A DNA stretch of 64,000 nt from Strix aluco (GCF_031877795.1 NC_133971.1:48661642-48725641), one strand, 5' to 3'; counted from the stretch's first letter, positions 12,345 through 25,723 are shown. Program-made: numbers and translations. The notes: generated by a model not told the origin, from the letters alone.

Positions 12345-14748
12345 AGTAAAATACAAACACAAAAATCCTTTGTCAGCAAACAATACTGAGATTCTCTGGA
12401 TGCAATCTAAAGAAGTTAGTTTTCAGAAGGAAAGCAAGTGTAGATTAACACTTCTATGTCCTATACTTAACACAGAAATATCCAAAAAATGTACAGTCTA
12501 GGAATTGTTGTAACACTTGATAGCATAACCTTACAAAGAAATCCTTCTGTGACCAATAAAGTAGATCCTACAACAGATTTCCACCTCCAAAACTATGCTT
12601 GCTTGTACCAATATACTAGTGACTGGTTTGTAATTTCTTTAAATACTTAAAAGACCGCGAACGTTCTTTCAGAAACTTGTTTTGTGAAATGTTACCACTC
12701 ATGCTCTGTTGCCAGTGACAACGATTTACAGCACATTCCATTGGCAGCACCTTCTCCACTAAGCACATGTGAATTCGTATTTCCAGGCTGAACGATCTGG
12801 TAGATGGCTGCCCTGCAGCTTTCCTGGAGTCTCAGACAGGCTGAAGGAAAGCTTCATCTGTTTACACTTACTTCACATATGGAATATTTGCTTTGCAAAC
12901 ACAGGGCCTAGAAACGTGTTTTTCTTTTTTTTTTTCTTTTTAATGAAAACATAAACTCTGCAGATGCCAAACAGTAAGTCCCTGAATTTGGAAAAAGTTT
13001 CCTCTTAACTGTATTTGGGCAGCTTGGTGTGTTCAGACACAGGGTGCCGCTGGGGTTCCAGCAAATAGAAGGAACTTGTCCTTCAGGACATATGAGACAT
13101 AAATCTGTATTTCTACTTCCACAGTACTTTTGAGAAACTTAGTAACAAGCTCCTTTTTTGTCATCTCAGAAACTTTCAAGCAAGTTTGTTTCTTAAGACT
13201 TTCAGTGCATACCTGTATTTTGTTTTGAAGCATGAAGTGTTTGAGTACATTTTTTAAAATCTTTACTACATGAGGACACTCAAAAACCAAAGAACCCATT
13301 GTTAACTATCTTGGGCAAAGCCCTCAAGATCACAAGACAGACACGTTTCTCAACCACAAACATAGAAGAAGACATTAAAGATGCTAAGCAGTCAATCTGA
13401 AATGAAAATCATTGATCCACTTTTTGTGCTTTTAAATATAGAACTGCAACTGTCACTACTCAAATAAAAAGAATCAAAGCATTTCAAAGAGTGGTCAAAT
13501 ACTAAAACTCAACAGCCAATGCTTTACAAAGATATACAGATGAATGATAGCTTTTTTCCTGCAAAACAGGAATATCAATTGTTCTTTCATAACTTTTATT
13601 TCTTAAAGCCTTCCAGTTTACTAATTGCACGTGATGTCTTCTTTCTGATAGTCTACAAAGATACATAGATGTTCATACTAATAGCAGTTCATACTATCGT
13701 AACCGTAAACAATATTAGTGAATGCTTTTTAAAATGTAAGGAAGAAAAATATTTTTGATGGTGCTTGATACAGAAAAAAAGCATACACAGGATAAATATT
13801 AGTCTTCTAGCAATTATATCCATAATTAGTTTTTTTATCAAACATGAATGTGATATTAAATCAAATATTTAGTTAGGTGCTATAAATCAGCTTAGAGGTT
13901 AATTACAATTTCTTATTTCAACTTCTGGATAATCACATACACATGTACAAAATGAACTTCTTTCAACATGAGATACAGTTATATCTCAGCACAAATAAAA
14001 CCAATGCTAAAATACTGTTTCAAAGTATCTTGATAAATTTGCAGGGAAAACCCCCCTAAGTATGATATATACGTACATTAAAATGTTCTTCCCCAGGATG
14101 CTTATAAAATGCCAACCGTATCACACAGAACACTCCACTGTAATTGAACAAAAATCCATACAACCTGCCTCCAGCAAGTCACACAAACACTCGGGTATGG
14201 TTCTACCAATTTACACATAACAGCCTGCAAAGCATCAATTTCAAGAAACTGAAAACATGGCAGTTTTCTAAAAATGTCACAGTTTTTCAAGAAAAATGCC
14301 CTTACATTACATAATTTAACATCTGACAAAGTGGAGCTTGACGTGTAATTACCATTGCAAAGCAAAACAGGAATTGCTCGCTTAAAAGAGGTATTAAACT
14401 CTTAATTGAATTTCTCTAAAAACTGCCCAAATTTTGGGACTACCCAGCATGGCCTATTTTCTATCTACTTTGCAATACACCAGAAGTTAGCTACATTAGC
14501 CCTGTGTTATTACATGGGTTCTAATTTAATTGCTAAATACATAAAATTCATACTTCAGTATTTCAGTCAATCCAAAAAGGAACTTGCAAACTGTTTGTAT
14601 TTTACAATCAGAATTTTTCCTCACTACTGGTGACAGAAAGACCTAAAATGTATTTCAGTCAATTGCTTGAATAAAACTAGTTTAAGCAGTAAGATTATAC
14701 CACTCCTTCAGACTGAACATACATACTTTCTCAAAAATTATTACTTAC

Positions 14749-14960
14749 TTGTTCATCAAATGGAATTGCAATTTTAGTGGTGACAGCAGCAAGAGAGGCA
14801 AAATAGCCGAAGACTGGCCTGAGGTTTATTTATTCCACTAAATCCAGCGCACGCTTTATCATGCCCTTTGAAACGCTGTCAGATGCTATCACAGAGTGAA
14901 CATGGGTTTCTCCCCCTCACCATAACAGCTCTTCTCAGCTACCTTTACCTCCTGCCTGTG
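14749..14960 (-). other. TNFAIP8: Candidate alternative first exon of TNFAIP8 (short isoform)
   Basis: The minus strand shows GAACAA followed by GTAAGTAA, a near-consensus donor (GT at 14748-14747). The exon would end in A at 14749. Joined to the terminal exon, which begins TGGCC, this makes ACAATGGCC: a start codon built across the splice junction in a strong context (A at -3, G at +4). Translation would begin MATDVF and give 188 residues. From memory, mammalian TNFAIP8 has just such a shorter isoform. The 5' boundary here is a guess based on upstream elements. An out-of-frame ATG lies 7 nt before the main start (see findings). Confidence 0.55.
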
Positions 14961-15310
14961 GTGCTTCATTTTGCTTTGGCACCTCAGAATGCAAAAATAC
15001 ATCGCAGTGGTTTCACTTCCTTGAAAAGAGAGCTGAAAGGAAATTGCACTGCTGAGCAAGCAGTGCAACACCAATAGCCGTTATTGCTAACTGACAACTG
15101 GAACAATTAGCAGAAAGGGAGGGAGAAGAAAGGCTCTGTGACTCGAAAGGGCAGGGGATGTGTCAAGAAGACGCTAAAACATTAACTCGGTATCTGCAAA
15201 TGCAGTTACTCTCGTGTATGGGACATTCCTGATTCAGGGGTCACAGGGTGCTGGTGAGGGGTGGCCGCCGGCTGCGCGTGTTGCCAGCTGAGCATCCCCT
15301 TTCAAAGCTC
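14950..15310 (-). promoter_or_regulatory. Candidate immune-type promoter for the alternative first exon
   Basis: Upstream of the candidate exon, the minus strand carries GGAAGTGAAA (15020-15011), an exact match to the ETS-IRF composite element GGAANNGAAA that PU.1 or SPIB binds with IRF4 or IRF8. The plus strand has the RUNX core TGTGGT at 14957-14962. A local CpG patch (GCCGCCGG, CTGCGCG) lies at 15264-15282 in otherwise CpG-poor DNA. No clear TATA box is present. The motifs are seen directly. Promoter function is inferred, and it fits the haematopoietic expression known for the TIPE family. Confidence 0.4.
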
Positions 15311-16250
15311 CGATTACAATGTCAGATGTGAGCACCTAAAAATAAGCCTGTAAATCCACATTTATACAACTACTTAAAGCAGCCTCATTTTCTTAGGGTT
15401 GATTGTATGCAGTCACCTTTTAAGAGTGATTACAGTAGCTGGCCAGGATGTATAAATCTCTTACCTCCTCACCTATTGTATTGCCAGGTCCCATCCTTGC
15501 ACTTTAAACTGAAATAGTGCCATTTCTCTGGTGGTCTGCAGGAGATCCAGATTTTGGGCAGGTAATCCCACTAATTTAAAGCATCTCACAGATAGTTTTT
15601 CCCCATGACTGCTCTTTATAGCTCCTCTCTTTCCTGTGCACTTTTTAAAACTGTATAATCAAAAAATAACCCTTTGAAATCAATGGGATGTCATTTTCTC
15701 TACAATCTATACAGATAACATGACTATGTTCAGTAGAGCCACCTCTCCGTAGAGAACAGTGTAGAGGAAAGGCTCTCAGAGGAAATCCTGCCTCCATTAC
15801 TTCAAAATTCACAGGATCTTAGGGATAACAGGGACATCTGCAAAGCCTTCTAATTTATGATTTAGAGGAGCAAACAAGTTGCTAGAGACTGCCTCCTGTA
15901 AAAGTTGGGAGGTTATTAATTACAAAACTTCTTAGTTTTCGAAGTCAACAGTATTGTGTGTTTAACATTAGTATTTTGTGTGTTAAAGTCAATCAATATT
16001 ACACATGTAGAATTCTGGATGTGTTTTTCCAAAAATACTTTACCTTACACATGTTTTCCTTAAAACTGTGGTGGAAGTATAAACTTTCAGTGAAAATTTA
16101 GAATTGTAGGTTAATAAGCTCTCAGGAGACTCAAGGTTACTACTTATGGCTGAAATGCTGACTTTTCCCTGACATGGAAGCTCATACACCTCTCTCTGTA
16201 CTGTGGCAAATGCCTATTACCAAATACCCTATTTCTTAACTCTATTTAAA

Positions 16251-16252
<2 letters not shown>

Positions 16253-16281
<29 letters not shown>
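16253..16281 (+). repeat. A29 homopolymer
   Basis: There are twenty-nine consecutive A, followed by GTATTCAGG and another A10. No retroposed gene or SINE was recognised directly upstream, so it is treated as a simple repeat rather than a poly(A) tail. Confidence 0.95.
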
Positions 16282-16284
<3 letters not shown>

Positions 16285-16799
16285 TTCAGGAAAAAAAAAA
16301 GAATCAATTATTTCACTGCCTGAAATCAAGACAATTTTTTACACAAGGTAACAGTCAATGGTAGAAGCAACATAACTTGTAGTTGAATGTATTCAATCTC
16401 ATGTGAATTGACATTGAATTCTTGAGTCACTGAGTTTTAAGCTTGTAATAAGGACCAGAAAAAAAGCATACAGCAAAAACTTCCAGTGAAACATGTTAAA
16501 TTCCACAGGCAAGTTAAGAGTAGAGCTTTCTGACATGAGCTGCATTTCTAGCATACGTCCTGGGTATGCTGATACAACAGTCCAGGCAGAAGAGAAAATG
16601 TGACTGTGAAGTCATTAATAACAACATTGCTGTGTGACACGTACTGCACTAGTACCTGGTGAGCGCAAGGCCCAAAAAAGACGGGTTTTTGGGCAAGGCA
16701 CAAAGAACATTTACACAGGATTAGAAGGAAAGAGACAGCACCAACTGAGCGCTTCAGGCAGCGTTTAGAAAACTGTATCACATAGCTTTGAGAAATGTG

Positions 16800-17030
16800 G
16801 CAACCGATTTCCTGCCAGGCATCCCGTGTGAACGAGTGTGTTTGCCTCTCTACAGACTGCGAGTGAGAGCTACAGCTAAAAGCCCGCACACGCTGAAGGA
16901 ACTGCATGTTCAGTCAGACTCCCAGGGTGAGAGTGCATCATTTCCCTGAAGGGAGGCAACTTGAAATCAAGTGGGATTGACAGCGCTACGCTTTCCGAGT
17001 GTATGTGACCATGAGTCATGCACCTCTAAA
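16800..17030. promoter_or_regulatory. Intronic AP-1 / GAS motif cluster
   Basis: A perfect AP-1 site TGAGTCA lies at 17012-17018. A STAT-type GAS motif TTCCCTGAA lies at 16942-16950, inside the palindrome TCCCTGAAGGGA. Local CpG density is higher than in its surroundings. This is a candidate enhancer for the internal TNFAIP8 promoter 2 kb downstream. Each motif alone is common by chance. Confidence 0.25.
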
Positions 17031-17518
17031 ATCATGAGATTGCCTAGATACCAAGGGATAAAATAATTACTGAATTTTTACTTTTTCTTGTGCCTTCTGC
17101 CTTCTGGGTCTTTACAGGGCTACCCTTGTTTTCAGGAATGATAAAGGCCAGAAACATTAAAAAAATAAATACACTGAGGCATATAAATATATGACTTCAT
17201 GTATAAACACATGACTGCAGTAAGGTAAAGCTCCAACGATGATAAACTGCATGAGCTAGCATCAGTGAATGAACAAGCCCTGAAGCATAGAACAGACAGA
17301 AATAAAGTCATAAACCTATTACCAGGACTGTAACAATTTTCAGAGTGTGCTTATTATGCGATGATGAGTTTAAAAATGAGTGGTAGGACACAGACTACGC
17401 ATTCTTCAGATATGAATAAGGTAAGCTGATTTTTCTAGCTACTACCATGATTTATAGCTTCTTCTTAATAACCATCTGAGTGAGTGAGTCAGGGTTTCAA
17501 AGAATGTTTTTTGGTGTG

Positions 17519-17541
17519 TTTTTTTTTTTTTTTAAAAAAAA
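17519..17541 (+). repeat. T15-A8 homopolymer pair
   Basis: Fifteen T followed by eight A, in the TNFAIP8 intron. Confidence 0.9.
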
Positions 17542-20500
17542 GACAAAACAGAAGAGTCGGTGTTTTGATTCTTATCTGAGTGCTTCCGTTTCCTGGGTGA
17601 AAGGTGTGTTAAATTTAAACTTCTTAAAAGCACAGATAAAGTCCTTGCAATGTAGAAACCAGTCCAAAAATGCAGCAGTCCCCAGACGGCCACTTCAGCA
17701 TACTGGCTAGTCTCTGCGTTTGCAAGCATTTGTTCACTTGTTGGTTTTTCAAAAGCTAATGAAATTGAAGCTTGTACCAGACACGCAAGACCAGACAGCT
17801 CTCTGACAGCTTTCACTCTTCAACCTCAGACACTGGGACTGCAACGTCTAAGCAGGCTAATGGCAGGGGTGAGAAAAGACCAGGGCAGCCACTGAGTTTG
17901 AGAAAGGGACTTCAACAGGGCAAGATAGCTTGGGCAAGCACCATCAGGGAGTGGAAAACCCAGAGGGCAAATGGCTAAGTGCAGGAGGAGGAAGAAAAAA
18001 AACAAGGGCCCTATACAGTACTTATTTCTTCCACATATGTCTCTACTTTTTTGATTGAGATACACAAGGTCCTTATTTGAAAAGCAAATATTTTATTTGG
18101 CACCTTGTTTTTAAAAAGGGAGATTTATGTATGAATATCAATTTTAACTAGAAAACAGTTTAAACTAAAATTTTCAATGCATACAAAGCATTCGTTCATA
18201 AAGGTAAGTAACCTTTGCTGACAGTACTCTTGATAGGTATGGTAAATTGTAAATTCTCACTCACCCTAATCTTTACCAACTGAGCACACAGTGAATGTGA
18301 ATGTTAGTCAAGCAATGTGTACTAATTTTAACATTCACACTGGAAGACCTTCAAAAGAAAAAATACCCAATCTGAAGCCAAGCCTAACGTATGGCAAACA
18401 CTGCATGAGCAGGCTTACTGGATTTGGAAGTCAGCTCTGAGGCTACAAGTCACTCTGAAGCAAGTTAAAGCAATTCTGGAAAAAAAAAAAAATCTGGCTG
18501 ATTAAGCATTTTTTAAAATATACAGTAGGTCTAGCCTGTGTACTCATACTGAAAATGAGCATACATTCAGCAGCAGGAACACCGGAAAGATAGAAGAAGA
18601 GCTAGCAAACACCATTGCGAACATCTTTTTTTTACTCAATAAAATGCTGAAGAAGTCATTGTCAGTGGGTTTGCAAAACACATATGATATTGTTATATGC
18701 TTCCTGATTTTGCTATTTAATTCTAGCCCTAGTGTATTAAAATGTGCAAAACTTGACCAACAGCAAAAGATGACCCACTTTCTAGCTGCAAATACAAACC
18801 ATGAAAAAACACAAAACAAAATACTTGTTTGATCAAGAGGTGAGAAGAATTTCCAGAAAAGGTACCTGGAGGATAAGGCTGAGCAGTGTGGCAAGGAAAG
18901 ATGCTATTTCCAACAAGAATGTATGTGCAAGAGTTTTGTAGTCCCATGAGAGCAGTCTGTGCCAACAAGTTATTCTGGTTTTACATGCCTGTGCTTCCCA
19001 CAGCCACCCTGTGCATCACATGATACATATAGTGTAGCTAATTTAGAAATTTAAAAAGTCTTCTTAGAAGCCCTTTTTTTTTTTTCCCTAGAGCCTCTGC
19101 ATGTACTTTAATTAACAGTGCAGCTTTATTAATAAGAAAAAAAATCAGATTAACTTCTGATGACTGCTCTTAGAGAAGCGTATTTTAAAATATGTTGGAT
19201 ATTAAACAGAGAAAATGACAGTCACACAGAGTAGGTTCATGAACTGAATTTGGTATTTCACTCCTTTGCCACCATTTGTTATCCTTGCTGGAATGTAACA
19301 ACAGGTGCTGTTAAATATGCAGCCTGTGTATTTCAGCTGTTCCATTTCAGGGTTACATCAAGTTCCTCTGCCTCTACCAGGTGTCCATGCACACTCAACA
19401 GTAATACTGCACAAATCTTTTCACAGGAAAAAAAAAGTGTATCTTAGGTCATTCATTCCAATCAAGAAAATGCAGTGCAGGTATTGTATTTTTTTGTCCA
19501 GCCTTAGAAACATGTACCAAACTGCAGCAAGGCAACAGTGCCAAGCTCCCTAACCCAAGTGACACTTCCAATAAAACAATCTGGCATATTTTACCAAAAG
19601 TTAAAGTTTAAAAAGAGGTATCTAACTGCTCTTTCAACCATCCTGGGAAAAGGAAAGTCTTACAAAAAAAGCCGCTGTAGGCACAGGATGTAGAGTGTAA
19701 CAGAAGAACTTCTGGCTTGAATGAAGAAGGAAAAGCGCTGAAACCAGCAGCCCCAGGGAACTTTGAATCCATTGTAGAGACTTAAATTTGACATGGGGTC
19801 GGGGTGGAGTTAAGAGGAAGTTTAAGACACCTGTGGCAAAAAAACAACGAGCTGGAAGGTCGAGACAAGATGGCAATATGACATGAGAGAAACAGGGAAC
19901 TCAACTGCAAGGACAAGTTAGCAACCTGGCTGTCAAAATGCAAAGGACATCTAATTTGAATATCATGCAAAGAAAGCCACAGCAGGGACTTCAGAGAGTT
20001 CAAATGACAGAAAAGTTTGTGAGTGATCTTACAATGGCTTTTAAAGTAGTTAATGATGTTTTTCCTGCATTTCTAGTTCTGGTTCTCTGTTGTTCTCCAT
20101 GTCAATCTGTATGACACCCTGTCTGTTTCTTGCAGACAGGAAGGGAGTCCCTCGCTATCTCTCTTTCAGTGTAATGTTGAAAGATGGATGGATTACTAGC
20201 TTGCACTTTGTATATTACTCTTGTATCTTCCACTGGTTGTCCTGAGAAACTAAATTACACTTGCCTCCCACACACATAATTTGATCTCTGTCTTCTCCTT
20301 TCTAAAGAAACTTCTAAGGCACTTAAGATTGCCACAGCTACAGGCCAGATACAGAAAAAACCAACAGTGCTTCCCAGGGCACTCAGTTCTCAGGTGTCTG
20401 GTTAGTATATTCTTTTTTCAATATCAACATTGAAATGCAGATTATAAAACACAAGAAAGTATGCCATCTAAGAATTTCACTTATCAGATACTGGCTGTTC

Positions 20501-23500
20501 TTTAGGCCTGGGATACTGGTGACACGCTTCATCTTGTTTGCAGTTTTTAATTTTTTTGTTCCCTGTTTTCCTGTTTTATAGCATGAAGGATAAGTTTTCT
20601 GGCATTAAATGCATGGTTGTACATAGAATATATATTTGTCTTCTCTGTGGCACCAATCATTCATGGTATCTGTGATTATGCATGACTGCACTTGGTGGCC
20701 ACAGTGGTCTTTTCCATTGCCACTACTAACACACATTTCCCTTATTTTCCTTTTCCACAAGGAGCAAAATAAATGAACCCCTGTTTTAATTTTTTCTCCC
20801 AGTATTTAGTAGCCACAGCCTGTTCCCTCTATATCCATACTACAGCTACCAGGACTTTCATCCAAACCTCCAGCCATGGAATCAATGGTTGAGAGTATTT
20901 TCCCTCCCTCATTCCCTTACTCCCTTGCTGTCAGTTCAGAACAGGCTCCCCAAGATCCAAATGCACAGTCTATCTTTTGGAGGCTTTGCTTTGACCTCTG
21001 TTTGTTTCCACTTGGTTTGCTTTATTCCTGGCATCTCCAATTCAAAACCAATTCTCAAAACAGCTGAAAAAGTATGGAAAGTATTTCTGTACGTAACACT
21101 TACTGGAAAAAAAAAAACACCTTTAAAATCTTTGACTTAACAAGACCTAAACTCTCAAGCATAAACTAAGACTGTCAAAACATAGGTCCACCTCCCCACC
21201 TATCTTAAGAGTTTGGGTTTGCTTTCATTAATGTCATTAAATCCTAGTAGACAATATAGCAAAAGAAAAATTAATCTTTAATACTGTTAGCATCTCGTTC
21301 TTCTGTAAAATTAAATTTTCTGGTTAAACATCATGTGTGTGACACTGTCACTTTCTTTTATGTCAGAAAGCAGTACTATTTGGATACAGAACTCTGATAC
21401 CTAGCAATCCTATTTTTTTTTAAATCTTGCAAATATATATACTGACTCGACAATCTTCAGAGGTCCCTTTCAGCTTCAACTGTTCCCTGACTCTAAAGCC
21501 TACATCTATTTTGAGGTTAACTCCTCGGGGAAAGGCGTGGGAGATTGAGTGCACTGTTTTTTACAGCTGTTGACTACTGTAGAATTTAAATGTCCAGCTT
21601 CTTTCCTTTGCACTGGCATCAAATGGTATTTTTAAGTAGGCAATGAACACACTGATCAGCTGTGAAGGGATATCCACCACAAGAAAAGGCTGTTGTAGCT
21701 GGAGATTTTCAGGATTATTACCCAAAAAGTAAGAAGCAGGGAATGCAAATTTTAACCTGGAGAAGGAAAGGCCTCAAATGGTGAAAATAAACACCATCAA
21801 TCTAAATTTCAAATTATTTAGATCACATTTTTGCACTGAAATAAAATGTCAGCAGTTTCTCTTTGTCTCACTGTGATACTGCTATCCTCTCCTCCTGTAC
21901 TGCATGGCATTATGTAACAAGCCACAAATGGATCAACATCTAAATCCACCATAATTTACATCTCTTTCAATTGATTATAATAGTAACTGCTTGTTGCAAA
22001 GAAAGGTTAGTTTAAAAATACATCCAGGACAGTGATGTCTTGCATCACAGACTTCTAAATCTCCTGCACTTAGGACAAGACTGTGAGCTAGGTGAAATCA
22101 TCTTATCACAGGTGTAGACACCAGAGCCGAACTATATTCTCCCCTTCCTGAAGTATCCACTATTTCTGTTCACAGGTGCTCAAATTCATGATTTATTGTT
22201 TCAAGTTCTTTGTTAGTTTCTGAAGTAAAGTCCAAGTCACTATTTCTCAGTGACTATTTTTAATATAAATGTTTTTAAGTGACCAGAAACATTAATCAAT
22301 TTTCTCTTTTGCATGAAGGTAAAAATAGTCTTTGGAATCAGTAGCTGAAATATTCACCAGTGTTATTTACCTGCTTTTGCTAATATTAAACCAAAATTTT
22401 TCTTCTTCCTATAAATATAACTATCTTTGTAGAATAGTTTAGTAAAGTGGACATAGTAAAAGCAAAAACAGATCTCATGAAAGCTTTTAAGTTTTAAAAC
22501 AATGTAATTCCTGCATTTTTCAAAGTCCAAGTTTCCTACACACCTTGACAGTTAATTATGTGGAAGCTTGTCCGTGCATGCACTGATTCAGTGCTTTATT
22601 AATTCCTGTATGAAGTGAAATGTAAACATTTTGGGAACAAGACTTGAGGGTATCACATTCTTAGAGGCCTACTGAAATCACTGGTCAGCTACCAATGCCT
22701 TAGAGAAACCTGCAGGTACTAACCTTTACAGATAAACAAAATACATCTCAGAATATATCCCTGGATTTCGAATTACAAACCTTTCAAGGATAAACAATCT
22801 CAAATAAATTAAACTGCAATTTATTCTCATTACTGTAAACTGCCAGCAGGAACAGGACTCTCTGCAGACCCCAACATTTGTATACTGCATGTCAAACTGA
22901 AATGTAAGTTTCCCCCTCTTGCTGTGCAAAAGGGACTCTTTGATCTTTCCTTACTAATCTGTGTCGTTACAAATATTGATACTGAATTCAGCAAAAGGTA
23001 AGGAAAAATAAATTAGTTTACACAGTGTGTATTCAGTCCTCTACAACACTCCTGCTGAAACAGATCTGTGGTCAAGATTTTGGATCCCAAGTTCCCCAGA
23101 CTGACTCCATTGTGCCATGCAGAGGCACAGGCTCTGTACTTCTCATTGCTACCCAGTCAAGCACTAGAAATGAACCATGAAACAGGATTGTGACAGGGAA
23201 TCAACTGATGAAACTGAATCAAACCACACCTCAACTCAGCAAGGAATCTTATGAAGAAAAACAAAATTTATGAGAAAACATCCCAATAGGATGAATATAG
23301 AGTGAAATTCTCGAAGCAGGTTTCCCAGTTTCTCTCCTCCTCACTCAAAACAAGACTGTGTCCAACTGACAGCACATTTATGGCTTGTGCTTTTGCTGAT
23401 GTCATGGTTAAAAGAACCATGTTATTGGCAGTTTCATTTGCACTGCTAATCCCACAGTGTATCCTGTTCAGTAGTCATGATGGAGATGCATGCACAAAAG

Positions 23501-24654
23501 TGTACACCTGCCATTAAAAAACACAAGTAACTTGGCAAATCTACTGATGCAGACAGAGAAAACATGGAAATCTGTAACTTAGAGATTTACCACTGTACAA
23601 AAAAAAATGTTAATGCCAATATGTAGAAAACTAGCATTCAGATTGGTGCTATTTATTAATGCAGAAACAGTCAGTTTAGGCACTCAAATTTCTTACAAAG
23701 TCACATACAGCAACTGTTACTACTAACTGTACTACTATTGGATATGTGAAGTATTTACCCAATAAGCAAACATGAAAAATTAACCCTTAAACATGAAAAA
23801 AAGTCACTTTGGCTTTAAAGCTGTTACGAAATAGATGAAACTATTTTTAGCCTTCTACTTCTTCTATTGAGTGTGATGTATGGAAAAAGAAAAACAGAAG
23901 TTGTTTCATAAAGTAGAATAAAAATCAGTAGCTCTTTCACACCTCTTTATGAAATGCTCTTCTCTTACCACATTTTGTAATCTAATTATGACAAAAAATC
24001 TGTCCAGAAGTTTGAAGTAACACCTGCAATATACTTTTCATTTGCTTAATTTATTACCCAAATGTGTTTATAGAGACTCTAAATGCCTGAGAAGAGAGGG
24101 GGAAGGGGAAGCAATTTGCTTCTCAAAAATCAGTATGTAAGAACTCTTATGAAACTGTCACATTTAACAGAAGATTGACCAAATGATAAATCATTACTGA
24201 TGAAAGGAATGATGTGTGCTTTACAATAAAAATTACAAATTACAATTAGTATTTGAGTGTTACATTTTCCTTATGTTATCTCTGGCACATGTTTCACAAA
24301 ATACTCATTATTCTTAGAAGCCACTCAGTCAGCCTGTTGCTATACTTGGAAATAATCCTGATAAAGAATACAGCCTTTCCGAATGTATGTGCAAGGTCCT
24401 TCCCTTAGCCAGATACTTCTTTTGATTCTCCAGAGATTCACTGACTTTTGCTCCCTGGTTGCTAACCTCTGTCTCATTTGTGACAGCATAGAGTTTAGAA
24501 ATTACTCAAAGAAAATAAGCAGAAGGTCTAAGAAATACTATAATATAGCAAATGCTGTCATCAACAGGCAGTAGAAGGAAGATGGGGATCCTAAGTCTCT
24601 GGTACAACAATCAGTTCTGTAAGATGAAAAAGACTGGTCGAATTTGAAAGCAAA

Positions 24655-25195
24655 GTACTGTCTTCCCATATGTGGAGTACTGTGTCCAGTTTTGGGCTCC
24701 CAGTCTCTCTCCAAAAAAGGAGCTGATGAACTGAAGCAAGTCCAGCAGCCACCAAGACGGTTAGAGAGCTGGAGTGCCCAATACAGAGGACAGGCTGAGA
24801 GTGCCAGGTTTGCTCAGCCTGAAGACTAATAGTGGACCAAAGTGATCCATCTAATTTGTTACTGAATAGTTACAGGGAAGACAGAGCGAGGCTCTTTTTG
24901 AGGATACACAGCAAAAGAGCAAGGGGCAACAGACACTAGTAGCACCGAGGGGAATTCTCATTAGGAATGACCGCTTTCAAAGCAAGGGTGGTCAAATATT
25001 GGAATATGTTGCCAGAGAAGTTGTGGGATCACCAGTCTTAAAGACACTATCAACTTTACTAGAAAAAGCCTAAGCAGCCTCATCTAAGCTTGAATTTGGA
25101 TCCAACTTCAAAGCTGGCTCTGCCTTGAAAGGAAGGGTGTGCCTGATGACCTCCAGAAGTTCCCTGCAGCCTCAGTTAATCTACTATTCTATTGA
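24655..25195 (+). mobile_element. CR1 LINE 3' fragment, plus strand
   Basis: The sequence GGAGTACTGTGTCCAGTTTT near 24675, followed by a GTCCAGCAGCCACCAAGACGG-like segment and a block resembling GCTGAGAG...TCAGCCTGAAG, is the diverged C-terminal end of CR1 ORF2 and its 3' UTR. It ends near 25195 in CTACTATTCTATTG, a decayed form of the CR1 tail repeat ATTCTATG. It is old, with no meaningful ORF left. The 5' boundary is uncertain by some tens of bases. Confidence 0.8.
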
Positions 25196-25723
25196 CCAGG
25201 TAGCTCAAGGCACTGTATCTTATTTGAAATTAAACATGAGTCTTGCAGTTTGCTATGGATTAAAAGATTTGATTGCATAAGTATAATTATATTAATGGAA
25301 TTTTCTCAAAGCAATCCAGCATTCAACCAAACAATCGCAGCTCAATGATTAACCCGTTAAGAGTTTCAGTGATTCTCTAAAGTAACCCTACCAGGTCCAG
25401 CTAGGCTTATCCTGTGGCCTCTGTTCAAATTAACACCTAGCTTCCTCATCTGCTCTAAGTGCACAAGGAAGAGATTGCTAAATATGTGGGATACAAAGTG
25501 TTCTGCAGAAGGCAGCTACTCCATATGGACTTCCAAATATGGTATACAACAAAGAGCACTAGTTCAACCCATTCAATTATGAGCCTGTAGAAGAAGAAAT
25601 GAGAGTAGCCACCTAATCCATTCACAGACAGATTATTTTAAAGGTTACTCTGATTTGGTCAGGAAAATAACACCAACCATTCTTTCAACTTTTAAGAGGA
25701 GAGAGGGCGACCTGCTTCCTGAG

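Larger units (their letters stand above)
15311..24654. other. Intronic DNA without recognised genes
   Basis: TNFAIP8 intron holding homopolymers (A29 at 16253, T15-A8 at 17519, A13 near 18480) and the motif cluster near 17 kb. Open frames of up to about 119 codons show no recognisable domain. Confidence 0.5.

Noticed and set aside
16253..16281. A29 tract as the poly(A) tail of a retroposed gene or SINE
   Set aside because: No retroposon body or target duplication recognised next to it.
16548..16907. 119-codon minus-strand open frame in the TNFAIP8 intron
   Set aside because: No family resemblance; length is within chance for 64 kb in six frames.
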